The position numbers were made by a program, and so were the translations under genes. A model generated the notes under the pieces. It was not told the DNA's origin. It made no database searches and worked only from the letters and a program-made list of their open reading frames with translations. From Colias croceus (taxonomy: Eukaryota > Arthropoda > Insecta > Lepidoptera > Pieridae): DNA of 64,000 bases. The stretch covers positions 4,956,001-5,020,000 of the forward strand of contig NC_059566.1 of the NCBI RefSeq assembly GCF_905220415.1, written 5' to 3'. Shown piece after piece: positions 43,850 to 55,700 of the stretch. The number at the start of each line of letters is the position of its first letter. Positions within the stretch are counted from its first letter, which is position 1.

Positions 43850-45089
43850 TGGAAAAGAAAAGTTATACTTTAAGTAGCTAGAAAGGAAGGCTAAGAAATT
43901 GCTTTATATTATTCTTGTAGTCTCAAAACCTAATCCAAGTTAGTATTATTAATAATAAATAAGTAGTAGTGTATAGCTGAAATAAATGTAAAGTAAAATT
44001 TACATCAAATATCTTTACATTTTAAAGAAGATATGATTTTAAAAGAGATTGAGATTGCTTATCGGCTTTTTAGAAGCTTTCAAACCAGTGGTAAATTATG
44101 TATGTCTTAATTCGTGCATTCGATAATTTCAAAGCACTTCTGAAAGAAGTACTGTTAAAAGAATACATGTTTAAGATTGAGTTTTAATAAATAATAGCCT
44201 GATTCCTATACCAATTGCAAAGATACTGAGATATCGATATTCATCAAAAGTAGTTCAGCAGTTTAGAGTGTGAAAAATTAACAGATAGATTTGAATTCAA
44301 ATTTACAAACAATACAACAAGAAGCATTCAATTACATCGAAATCAGATACTAATTACTACTACTTCCACAATTAATTCACAAATAAATATATATAAGTAT
44401 TGTGGCTTATCTAATTGGTTTAAAATTTGCAATTTAATTAGCCTCAATTTACAAAGTATAAAGTGAAGATAGAAACACAAAACTAATAAGGAATAAAACT
44501 CTTACCTAAAATGTTTGTTGTTAATCTTGAATGTTACTGCCAAAATTACGAGTAAATTCATGTAAAGAAAATGCCTTTTTATATCGTGGGATAACTTGAT
44601 TATTAGCGAAAAATCATTGAAAGCAAATTAAAACTAGTAAAATAATGATTTTAGCTTTTATTTAAGTTTAACTTTCATTTAACTCACCAGTAAACGATAA
44701 CATCAATTTCCCAAAATAAACCAACTTCTTTGCATAAAAACGTAGTACACAAGTCAATTATAAAACAAATTATAGTACAAAATTATATTTTCATCAAAGA
44801 TATATTGTAAAAAGTCAACATTTCTTCATAAATTAGACAATTACAAGAATTTAATGAAAATAAAGCAAACCGACGTTAAAATAATTAATTTTTATTCTAT
44901 CTGTGCACATCCTAGATCAGCTGTAAGCGAAAATTCGGATACTTGATTAAGCTACTTCGACACTGTATACTTTAGGGGCGTTTTTAAATAGTTATTATGG
45001 GTATAAAGATTATTGAATTAATTGATACATTCACGATATATACAGTATGCTATAAAGCTACATTTTTATGAATGTAAATTTTCCATAAG
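43850..45089 (-). other. RFWD3 5'-UTR intron and promoter region
   Basis: Acceptor ttttccag near 43850 and donor aggtaag near 44505 (minus strand) suggest a 5' leader exon around 44506-44560. An old LINE-tail relic (ttatcggctttttagaagct, accagtggtaaattatg) lies at 44040-44180. No other gene was seen. Confidence 0.45.
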
Positions 45090-45100
45090 TTATTTTCATA

Positions 45101-46998
45101 CCAGTGCAAACTTAGCACCCCATCTATGGAATTTTGGGTCGAAAATGACCTTGATCGTTAGGTCCCCGTTAGGTCCTTTAAGGTCCCACATTTTTTTCGT
45201 TAGGTCCCCTTTAGTTTTTTTTTAAATAATTTTTTAAATTTTAGGTATAAAAAAAATGCACTTTAGCACCCCATCCATAGAATTTTGGGTCAAAAATGAC
45301 CTTAATCGATAGGTCTCCGTTAGGTCCTATAAGGTCCCACAATTTTTTCGTTAGGTCCCCTTTAGTTTTTTTTTTAATATTTTTTTTTTTAATTTTAGGT
45401 ATAAAAAAGTTACACTTTAGCACCCCATCCATAGCAAAATTGGCAAATTTTATCAAAATCGTATTCTTTACCGTTAGGTCCGTATAGGCTCATCATTGAA
45501 ATTGTTGAATTATTTATTTTATTAAAAATAAAAAATAATGAAAACCTGCGCATGCGCCTTAGAGCATTAAGGCATGCGCACATCATACATAAACAACGCG
45601 AAATTTAAAATTGTATCGTTTCATTTATTAAATAAATCTATTGTTCTGAGAGTGCTTATTTATTAAAAACCTGCTTTTCAACCCAGAATTAAAATAAATT
45701 AAAATAACAGTGTTGAAAAACTAATGTCTGGAAATTAATAAATTTTAATCATTAAATGTTTTCTAATTGAAAACAAGTTTACTAATTTGAAAAAATGTTC
45801 TTGAATAAATAGGTATATACTAACCAGTCATTGAAGAAATTTGGTCAAAATATTTATTCTGCGAGAGACATCTTCCTGCAGTAGATCTTTTACTTTCTTA
45901 TGGTTAGAGCACGTCATCTTGAACTCTTTTCTGTAATTTTTTTATTCCTTATTAACATACTTCAACATACATTATATAAATTTGTACAGATATCATATTT
46001 TAAATTCTTACTACTAGTACATATTAAAACTATCAAGATGAATAAGTTTTACTAACCTATGAATTCTGTCGCAACATGTATACAATCTTCTTTTTGTTTC
46101 ATTTAAGCTATTTTCTCTTTCTGTATCTATTTGTATTTACTAATCATTGTAAATAAAAGCTTCCGCACAGCACTCTTTATAGTTTTACCAATATTTCATC
46201 AATAAAACCAATAAATTCGCAAAAAATTTGATCCGTTTTCAACAAAACTGACAATAATTAACTGTATAGAGTCTAACTCTACTGTCTAGGTTAGGTACGC
46301 CTACGCAGAAACGCCACGATGACATTCCAGATAGTGTGGCCCTGTGGCCGCTACAAAAAATATATTGACACCATAGATTGACACTAATACACTAATAGTT
46401 ATTTAAATTCTAGGTTGAAAAGTAGGTTTTTAATAAATAAGCACTCTCAGAACAATAGATTTATTTAATAAATGAAACGATACCATTTTAAATTTCGCGC
46501 TGTTTATGTATGATGTGCGCATGCCTTAATGCTCTAAGGCTCATGCGCAGGTTTTTATTATTTTATAATTTTAATAAAATAAATAATTCAACAATTTCAA
46601 TGATGAGCCTATACGGACCTAACGGTAAAGAATACGATTTTGATAAAATTTGCCAATTTTGCTATGGATGGGGTGCTAAAGTGTAACTTTTTTATACCTA
46701 AAATTAAAAAAAAAATATTTAAAAAAAAAAAACTAAAGGGGACCTAACGAAAAAATTGTGGGATCTTATAGGACCTAACGGAGACCTATCGATTAAGGTC
46801 ATTTTTGACCCAAAATTCTATGGATGGGGTGCTAAAGTGCATTTTTTTTTATACCTAAAATTTAAAAAATTATTTAAAAAAAAACTAAAGGGGACCTAAC
46901 GAAAAAATTGTGGGACCTTAAAGGACCTAACGGGGACCTAACGATCAAGGCCATTTTCGACCCAAAATTCCATAGATGGGGTGCTAAGTTTGCACTGG
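45101..46998. mobile_element. Foldback (MULE-like) element with ~600-bp inverted arms and 11-bp TSD
   Basis: The arms 45101-~45703 and ~46396-46998 are inverse copies; the tips are CCAGTGCAAACTTAGCACCC and its inverse. TTATTTTCATA occurs immediately outside both tips (45090-45100 and 46999-47009), an 11-bp target duplication. Each arm contains about two and a half copies of a ~150-bp direct repeat with TTAGCACCCCATC, TTTTGGGTC and CGTTAGGTCC motifs. Long arms made of direct repeats plus a 9-11-bp duplication are the pattern of Mutator-like/foldback transposons. No transposase. The ~690-bp loop is different sequence. Confidence 0.85.
45828..46126 (-). CDS. Possible two-exon coding segment inside the foldback loop
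   Basis: Minus strand: exon 46057-46126 (acceptor caaatag, donor GTTAGT) and exon 45828-45930 (acceptor attacag, stop TGA) join in phase to encode ..TERENSLNETKRRLYTCC.. and KEFKMTCSNHKKVKDLLQED..TKFLQ. The charged, helix-like composition looks coding rather than random, but I do not recognise the family and no start codon was assigned. It could be a captured host-gene fragment, a relic of the element's own gene, or chance. Confidence 0.3.
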
Positions 46999-47009
46999 TT
47001 ATTTTCATA

Positions 47010-49797
47010 TTTATTTTTACAGCAAACACTGTGTTAGATTTGCATACGTTTCTTGATATAGGTAATCGAAGCGTGCCATACGTTCAGAAAATACCGTGTC
47101 ATGTCTGTTAAAATTGGAGAGATTTCATATCCAATTCAATTAACAATCCGATAAAAAAACATATAATTCGTAATTTTTATAGCAATCGGTATTTCGTTGC
47201 GTGTATTCGAACGCGTTGTCATGTTGGCTCACCTGACACCTCCTATTTATTTATATTTTTTTTATAGTGGCAGTGCTGTCAGAATCGCGAACCGAGCAGG
47301 AATAACGGGTTACCTACTCTCGTTCCTGTTTTTTCGATTTTTATACTAGATTAGCTGCGTTAATGATCTAGCTGTATTTGTGTTTCTTTGTACTCCCGTG
47401 GGAATCGCCAATTGTTGCCAGTGACATAAGTTACAATGCTGTAATGTGAAATGTACGTCGATTCGTGATATAAGTGGGTGAATGTTTTTAATGGCCGCTG
47501 TGTCAGTGCACAAACGAAATGTTTATATGAAAAGTGATTGAACTCATCGGATCTTACAGCTGTAATGCACAGGAGTACTGGTCAGTATTCATCGATCTCC
47601 GATAATCAGCGACGCGGTGTCGCTCATTCTAAACTGGCATGACAGGAGGGTTTCGAAACATGGAAGTTTCGTGTACGCATTTGAGTTAAATCTTGCAATA
47701 GCGCAGTTATATCATACAGTAGAAGTGTGCAAATTGGTTTCTAGGCCAGCGTTGGTCAATACGGTGCTCGAGGCGAGCCCTGTTGACATTTTAACGACGC
47801 TCAACGCAACCGTAGGTATGTCGCAAAATGCAAGTAGGTCAAATAATTTAGAGGGTCAAATGCGCGCGCAGTGACGTCATATCATCCCCTAGCCGCACCC
47901 CCATAGATTCACTTTCAAAATATGTATAAGTGTGTGAAATAGGGCACCTACATCCAGTGTGCCTTACCTGTCACTGAACTGTTTACTCAGGACGGAAATC
48001 TTTAGCAGTCTTTCAATATATTGCTTAACGAAAACATCTCAGTGCTAAAAACCCTGATGAAATGTTTACAATGTAAGGTTCACTTCAATTTACCCTGTCA
48101 TTTCTGTTTTCTTTAACATATTATCAAGTTAGAAAATGTGAATAATCAATAAGTACTTTAGTTTCGAAAGTGGTGCTAAATGTTAATGAATAAAAAGTGA
48201 AGTAATTATAAGTGTATAGTTAGAAAATATGTTAAGTATATTAAAATATTTATAATTATAAAGAAAGAACAGTAGGGGACTTTTTTATGTTTGTGTTAAA
48301 GTGCTTTCTATGGAAAAGCTATTCTAGTTATTATGTGTTAGTTAGTTGTCTGTAGTAGTTTATAAAAATGTTACTTGAATACAAGTGAAAATGTATTATA
48401 TAAACAAAATCTTAAAATATGTAGAAATATGATAAATTTATTGAGCCTTCTTTTGAACAGTTTGAACTTAAATTGTTGTATTTTTTTCTTTTAAATACAG
48501 ATAAGGTGTTATAATAAATTACTTGTTATAATTATCCATTCAACTATTCTTTTCAACTCAAAACTGAAAAAGGCCCATTTTATTTATAAATAATCACAAT
48601 GAGGACATTATTTTATAAAGGACTAACTATTCAAGTCAAATAATATTGTGAAGTCTATTATTATAACGGCTATTTTATTCAAAGAAAAATAATATGCATG
48701 TATTTTTTTAATGTTTTAAATGACTTTATTTCCTCTCTGTTCTATTCTTGCTAATAAAATATTATGTACATTTTATTAACTATCTATTTTATAAAATAGC
48801 TCTGTGTCTTATTACTTAAATTTGTGACTAAAAACCATTTTTATAAAATTATAAACACATAAAAAATATGCAATGGAAGTAAGTACTCAATATAATTATT
48901 TGAAATACCTTTTTTTGAAATTGTTTCAAACAGGAAAAAGACAGAACTTTGTTTGAAAATGCTTAATAAAAAATTTTAATTGGTGCCTTTTATGTATGTT
49001 AATTAATTATTAATATTAGATATTAACTTTATGATAACACAAACTTTGTTAGGAAACTGAATTATGATAACTATGAGGAAAATTATATTTAGACTATTTG
49101 TAAGGATATGGTTCCCCAATTGTATAAATGTGTAAATTATTCAAATTATTTAAGGTACAAACAGTTTTAACAAATCTATACCAATAACAAAAATGGATTG
49201 GATTCTGTTTTTAATATCAAATAACCAATTTTTTCTAAATGCATGTACATTGTTTGCATATGACCAAACAATAAAATAACATTACAAATGTTGTAATGTT
49301 ATTTTATTGTTTGTACTGTTGATATGCATTGCACTGCACTGTTGATCTTAATGTGTTGATTTACCTATAGCTTATAGCCTTCCTCGATAAATGGGCCTTC
49401 TCAAACAGAAAGAATATTTCAAATCGGACCAGTATCTCTTGAGATTAGCGCATTCAAACAAACAATCTCTTCAGCTTTATAATATTAGTATAGATTAGTA
49501 ATTAGTATAGACGTGTCAAGCGAACAGTGAACCGGTGCCTACTAGGGAAGCGCATACCATCTTAGACCACATCTTAGCTCTCCATCAGGCGAGATTGTGG
49601 TCAAGCGCTTCCCTATCTAGAATGAAATAAAAAGTGTTGTTTAAATATTATCTTGCAATGTATAAAATGTGTGTATTAAACTGTATGTATGTATGTAGGT
49701 GCGGTCGGTGCAGGTGCGCGGCGGTGATGGCGGGCGGCGCGGGCGCGGGCGGGGGATGAGCCGCCTGCTGTGCTGTCTGCGCGCGCGCCGGCACGAC
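47010..49797 (+). other. BTBD7 upstream and 5'-UTR region
   Basis: 47200-47900 is less AT-rich and contains CpG-bearing stretches, a reasonable place for the promoter and leader exon of BTBD7; this is inference. 48000-49360 is AT-rich with no feature beyond a hairpin at 49265. An inverse Helitron-like fragment (49367-49495) and a dispersed repeat (49520-49615) precede the first coding exon. An upstream in-frame ATG at 49756 and a short uORF from about 49725 are also present. Confidence 0.4.
49265..49313. repeat. Perfect 23-bp hairpin
   Basis: caaacaataaaataacatta.. and its exact inverse, separated by only 3 nt (ATG). An AT-rich cruciform or miRNA-sized stem; no function assigned. Confidence 0.65.
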
Positions 49798-52700
49798 ATG
49801 GGCGCCGCGCTGTCGCACCCACAGGTACGCGCACACTACTGCACTAACTACACTAGAATACTTTGTTTATAGGTTTTCCGAACGTAAAAAGGAAAAACGG
49901 AGCTCTTGGAAGGATTTAAAAAAAAACTGTTGTATTGGCAATTTGTTAAATTAAACCTATTAGTTATGACCTCTTAATCCAGACAGTCTACGCCCTGAAT
50001 AAAATAAATGAAAAAAATTTACTTATAAGCCAATGCAACCAAAAGATGCAACCGTTTATGCTGCAAATTTTCGGAAAATTTCGAAAATCGCAAGGGAATA
50101 AAAATCTACAGGGTACTTATCGTAAAATTATCATTAATTTGCCTCTTGCAAAAATATGTTATTTTCTGAATTCTGACTTCAATGTATTAAATTCTTGTAA
50201 AAATTTTCAGGAAGGCGAGGCGTGTGACGGCGGTGGACTGCCCGCCTCGCCACCCACTATGGCTGACGTTATACGGTAATAATAATAATTATATAACAGG
50301 TTGCCTGACAGAGATTGCTCTAAAGTGATAAGCCAACAAGTTTATCAGAAAAATAACACAAATTACAAAAAAAAAACTAACAGCCTGCAAATTGTTAGAA
50401 CTGAAAAAGTATAAATAGCTTTCAAATATTTTTTTTATTTTATACTTAAAATCTGTTCACCCAGTCGAAACTTCTGAGGTGCCAAAACCAAAAAAAATGC
50501 AGTTGAATTGCAAGCTCTTGCTCTCCTTTTTTGAAGTCTGTTAAAAAGAGGCTTTATCAATGCTATGACTGGTAACTGTGGACGAATGTTCTGATAAAAT
50601 TTTGCGATAAATACACTCGTTTGTGACATAGATTTCCTGAAACAGGACGCGACCCAGACAATAATTATAGATCTGGAAGCAAATATTTGAAGAATGATTA
50701 ATGAGAAATTTGTTTTTTTAATGAAACTAGGTTGAGGTTTTAGTGAGGAATTAGTTTTCGCGATAAAAATGTATGTCTATGTCCTCCAATTTTGAAGGTT
50801 TCGTTATCTATATGACGTGATAATAATATAACTCTAGCGTTTTTAGCAGTATACATTTTTTAATTATAGGTTTTCATGTCAAGATTTTGCATAAAATTTT
50901 TAAATAAAAATTTTGCTCACAAGTCAATTTTCGTTCAGTATTTTGCCGTAAAAGCTTTTTTATATACTTGAAACAAGATCGCCTTGAATTCCTATGTCGT
51001 GTCATAAATAAAATAAATCGAGTTTAAGATTAAAAAAAATAGGTTAAATTATTTCTATTTCTAATACTAGATAACCTATAGGGCGATGAACTAGATCTAA
51101 AATTACTTAAAAATAAAATTTTTAGTAAAAAAATCTATACCAAAATATTACAGGAAACTTTGTACATTTAAAATCAACATTTTATAGCAATCTAGCAAGT
51201 TAATAAGCTTATAACTAAAAGCGTCTATTTCCAACAACAAATACAATATTCCAGGGAACGTAAGAAGAAAGCTGGCGGTGCCGGTCTGGGCACGCTGCGG
51301 CGTCGCATCGCAGCCGCCGCACGACGGCCGCGGGACTCGAGGCCTGATCGAGGTAAGACAGATTCGATTTTTGATATTTTTGTGTTTTTTTATGTGAAAA
51401 ATAAAATGTGGTTATTTATCGAGGTGAGATAGATTTGTTCTTGATATTTTATGTGTTTTTTCTTCATATGGAAAATATGAAATTTTTTTATCATTGTCAT
51501 GCGGCGAAGATGTCGTATCTTGGTTTTTGCGTATTATCGTAAGAAGTAAAACACTAAAATCTTTATAATCATATAGGTCTATGGTCTGGAACGATAAACT
51601 TTACCTGTACCAATAATTTGTGTATTAGATCCGGCTCGAAGGACCACTACCTGATTATATTTAATTTTTACACAGAATTTTCTATTTCAAATAATTTTAC
51701 AATAAGAAAAGTTATTTGTTATTTTTCTCTATACGTACATATTACATCTTGTAGTTAGCATTTATATAATCTGCTCAATAAAGGTTACACATAAGTTGTT
51801 TGCAAGTTGCAACCTCTGTAGGTGAATGACTCTTCGCTAAACTGTTTACGAGTCTTATCGGTTTTGATAACCCAGTTATTTACAATGTATAATTAATGAC
51901 TATAAGTAGTCGCAGATTTATTGAACGGAGAAAAGGTAAAACGGTTAAGTTTTTTGCATGGGATAGGATATGTGTACTAATGAATGGAATTGGAAAAATG
52001 AAAAATGTTTTGAGAAAATAATTTTCGAAAGAGTGACTATATACAGACAAATAATTGTTTGTAGACTGATTTTGTTGAAAACTAAAACTGTACCATTAGA
52101 TTTTTGAATAATCAATATTCCTAGCCCATAAAGTACTTTAAAATATAAATGTTTTTGTATTATTTATATTTTGTTAAAACGAAAAACGTAAGAAGCAAGT
52201 CGAAAATTTTTGTTATTTCCAGGCAATATTTTTTGTGGTGTCTATTTTTTTGCGCTTTTTCTTACGAATTTACCTTCACTACTATCTACTTTATAATCTT
52301 GTTAAAAAAATTCGAATTCTGCAAAACAGTTAATTTTTTGAGTTGAAGTTGAGGTTGTATACTAATTTCACACAGCTAGAGTGTGATATATTACATCGTT
52401 GTTTACGTCATTATATGATAAGTCTACGTCATATTTTATGATAGTTTGACGGTATATTCTATGATAGTTTGACGGCATATTCTATGATAGTTTTGCGGCA
52501 TATTCTATGATAGTTTGACGGTATATTCTATGATAGTTTGATGGTATATTCTTTGATAGTTTTGCGGCATATTCTATGATAGTTTGACGGTATATTCTAT
52601 GATAGTTTGATGGCATATTCTTTGATAGTTTTGCGGCATATTCTATGATAGTTTGACGGTATATTCTATGATAGTTTTTCGGCATATTCTATGATAGTTT

Positions 52701-55700
52701 GACGGTATATCATACGATAGTTTTGCGGCATATTCTATGATAGTTGTATGCCATGTTGTACGTCATGTTGTCGGTCGGCGCGGCAGGGTGCGAGCACGCG
52801 CGGTTCATCCGCTCGGTGGTGAGCTCGTGGCGGCTGGCGGAGGTGTTCCTGCTGTGCGAGGAGCTGGAGGCGGGCGCGGCGCTGCGGGACCTCGTCACGC
52901 AGGCCGAGCTGGCCCGCGAGCCCGCCGCGCGCCTGCACGCCGACCTGGCGCAGCTGCTGGCCGAGCGGTGAGTGGCTCCCCCCTACCCCCTCCCCACAGC
53001 TGGAGGCGGGCGCGGCGCTGCGGGACCTCGTCACGCAGGCCGAGCTGGCCCGCGAGCCCGCCGCGCGCCTGCACGCCGACCTGGCGCAGCTGCTGGCCGA
53101 GCGGTGAGTGGCTCCCCCCTACCCCCTCCCCACAGCTGGAGGCGGGCGCGGCGCTGCGGGACCTCGTCACGCAGGCCGAGCTGGCCCGCGAGCCCGCCGC
53201 GCGCCTGCACGCCGACCTGGCGCAGCTGCTGGCCGAGCGGTGAGTGGCTCCCCCCTACCCCCTCCCCACAGCTGGAGGCGGGCGCGGCGCTGCGGGACCT
53301 CGTCACGCAGGCCGAGCTGGCCCGCGAGCCCGCCGCGCGCCTGCACGCCGACCTGGCGCAGCTGCTGGCCGAGCGGTGAGTGGCTCCCCCCTACCCCCTC
53401 CCCACAGCTGGAGGCGGGCGCGGCGCTGCGGGACCTCGTCACGCAGGCCGAGCTGGCCCGCGAGCCCGCCGCGCGCCTGCACGCCGACCTGGCGCAGCTG
53501 CTGGCCGAGCGGTGAGTGGCTCCCCCCTACCCCCTCCCCACAGCTGGAGGCGGGCGCGGCGCTGCGGGACCTCGTCACGCAGGCCGAGCTGGCCCGCGAG
53601 CCCGCCGCGCGCCTGCACGCCGACCTGGCGCAGCTGCTGGCCGAGCGGTGAGTGGCTCCCCCCTCCTTTCCGTTTCCGTTTTTCTTATGTATTTTTTGTG
53701 GACATTTGATAAATCCTTGGCATATTACAAAAGCCGAACGTTTGCCTGTGTATGTTGCAGATAACCTATATGTATGTATGTATGTGCTTGCAGGTTGTGG
53801 TGCGACGTGGAGGTGGTGGGCGCGGGCTGGTCGCTGGGCGCGCACCGCGCGGTGCTCGCCGCGCGGTGCACGTACTTCCGCGACCTGCTGCTGCGGTACC
53901 CCAAGTGAGTGCGCACCACCCACACACAGACACGCAGCTTGTGCTGTGGCGTGGAGGTGTCGAAAAATGGATCATCGGAAATCTGATGATGTAGTTTTAG
54001 TTCTTATGAAAATCCACTTTTAGATTGCTTTCAACGTTTTTCGATATATTTGTCATAATTTTAAGTCATATTTTGAATATCGCTTACCACTGTTGAAAAA
54101 TTCATTCTGTATACGTAAATACACAAACACACACATGTACACGTACATATACAGGGTGGTATCGTTAAGTGTGCACAGGCGATTTTTCCGTAAGTATTAC
54201 AGATAACAAAAAACTTTAAACTGATATCGAAAGTACTTAATCTAATGAGTAAAATGGCCGTAATTAATTTTTAAAAATTAATCGAGAAATATCAAGAAAA
54301 TTATATTTAAACCCTCCCATACATTAAGTATGAAATATGAATATCCCATATACATTTAATATGAAAGATTTTGAAAAATCGGAAAGTGCCCGAGAAATTC
54401 CCGAAAAATGCCTGGGAAATGCCCGAAAAATGCCTGGGAAATGCCCGGTAAATGCCTGGAAAATCCCCGGAAAATGTCAGAGATATGCCCGGAAAATATC
54501 CGGGAAAAGCGTGGAAAATCCCTGGAAAATGTCAGGGAAATGTCCGGAAACGCCTGGGAAATGCCCGGAAAATATCCGGAAAATGTGTGAAAACGTCCGG
54601 GAAAAGCGTGGAAAATGCCTGGAAAATCCCAGGAAAATGCTTGGAAAATCTCCGGAAAATCTCTGGGAAATGCTTGGAAAATCCCCGGAAAATGCCTGGG
54701 AAATTCCCGGAAAATGCCCGGAAAATATCCGGAAAATGCCCGTAAAATATCCGGAAAATGCGTGATAATATCCGGGAAAAGTGTGGAAAATGCCTGGAAA
54801 ATCCCCGGAAAATTTTTGGAAATCCCCGGAAAAGTCTGGGAAAATATCCGGAAAATGTGTGAAAAGTCCGGGAAATTCCCGGAAAATGCCCGGAAAATAT
54901 CCGGAAAATAACCGGAGAATGCCCGGAAAATGCTTGGAAAATCCCCGGAAAATGCCCGGAAAATATCCGGAAAATATCCGGGAAATGCGTGAAAATGTCC
55001 GGGAAAAGTGTGGAAAATGCCTGGAAAATCCCCGGAAAATGCTTGGAAATCCCCGGAAAAGTCTGGGAAATTCCCGGAAAATAACCGGAGAATGCCCGGA
55101 AATGCTTGGAAAATCCCCGGAAAATATCCGGAAAATGCCTGGAAAATATCCGGGAAATGCGTGAAAATGTCCGGGAAAAGTGTGGAAAATGCCACTTCAA
55201 ATTTGCGAAGTAATTAAAGCAGAAAACCATAAAAAGAATAAGATAGCTAAAAATTAAAATCTTTCACATTAAATGTATATAATATATATGGGATATTCAT
55301 ATTTCATACTTAATGTATGGGAGGGTTTAAGAATCTCGATTTATTTTTAAAAAATTATTACGGCCATTTTACTCATTAATTTAAGTAAAGTACTTACTTT
55401 CGATATCAGTTTAAAGTTTTTTGTTACCTGTAATACTTACGATTACACCCTGTATAATGCTGTACATGATGGTTTTCAAAAGTATTACATGTTATAGTAA
55501 ATCCATAATTTTGACATGTATTCGGTATGTGCAGATCGTCCGCGATCCGGCTGGAGGGCGTGGCCGCGGGGCTCCGGCGCGAGGAGGGCGAAGCGCTGCT
55601 GCGCGTGCTGTACGCCGGGCCTGCGCCCCCGCGCTGTGCGCACTGCCGCAGTGAGTCACCGCACACACACATACATACATAGTGACGTCATACTCGAACG

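Noticed and set aside
47617..47874. 85-codon open frame upstream of BTBD7
   Set aside because: No similarity recognised, lies in a probable promoter/leader region and has no supporting splice structure.
53000..53650. Idea that BTBD7 includes all five extra exon copies
   Set aside because: 32-nt gaps are too short to splice and five inclusions (520 nt) would break the frame with exon 5; direct joining of 52967 to 53794 keeps phase.
52735..53923. Repeated 91-, 135- and 206-codon frames on both strands
   Set aside because: Shadows of the 136-bp tandem duplication and GC-rich exon; the real reading is the BTBD7 frame that ends at the donor.
54337..55230. Open frames up to 279 codons on the minus strand
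   Set aside because: Same minisatellite artefact inside a MITE.
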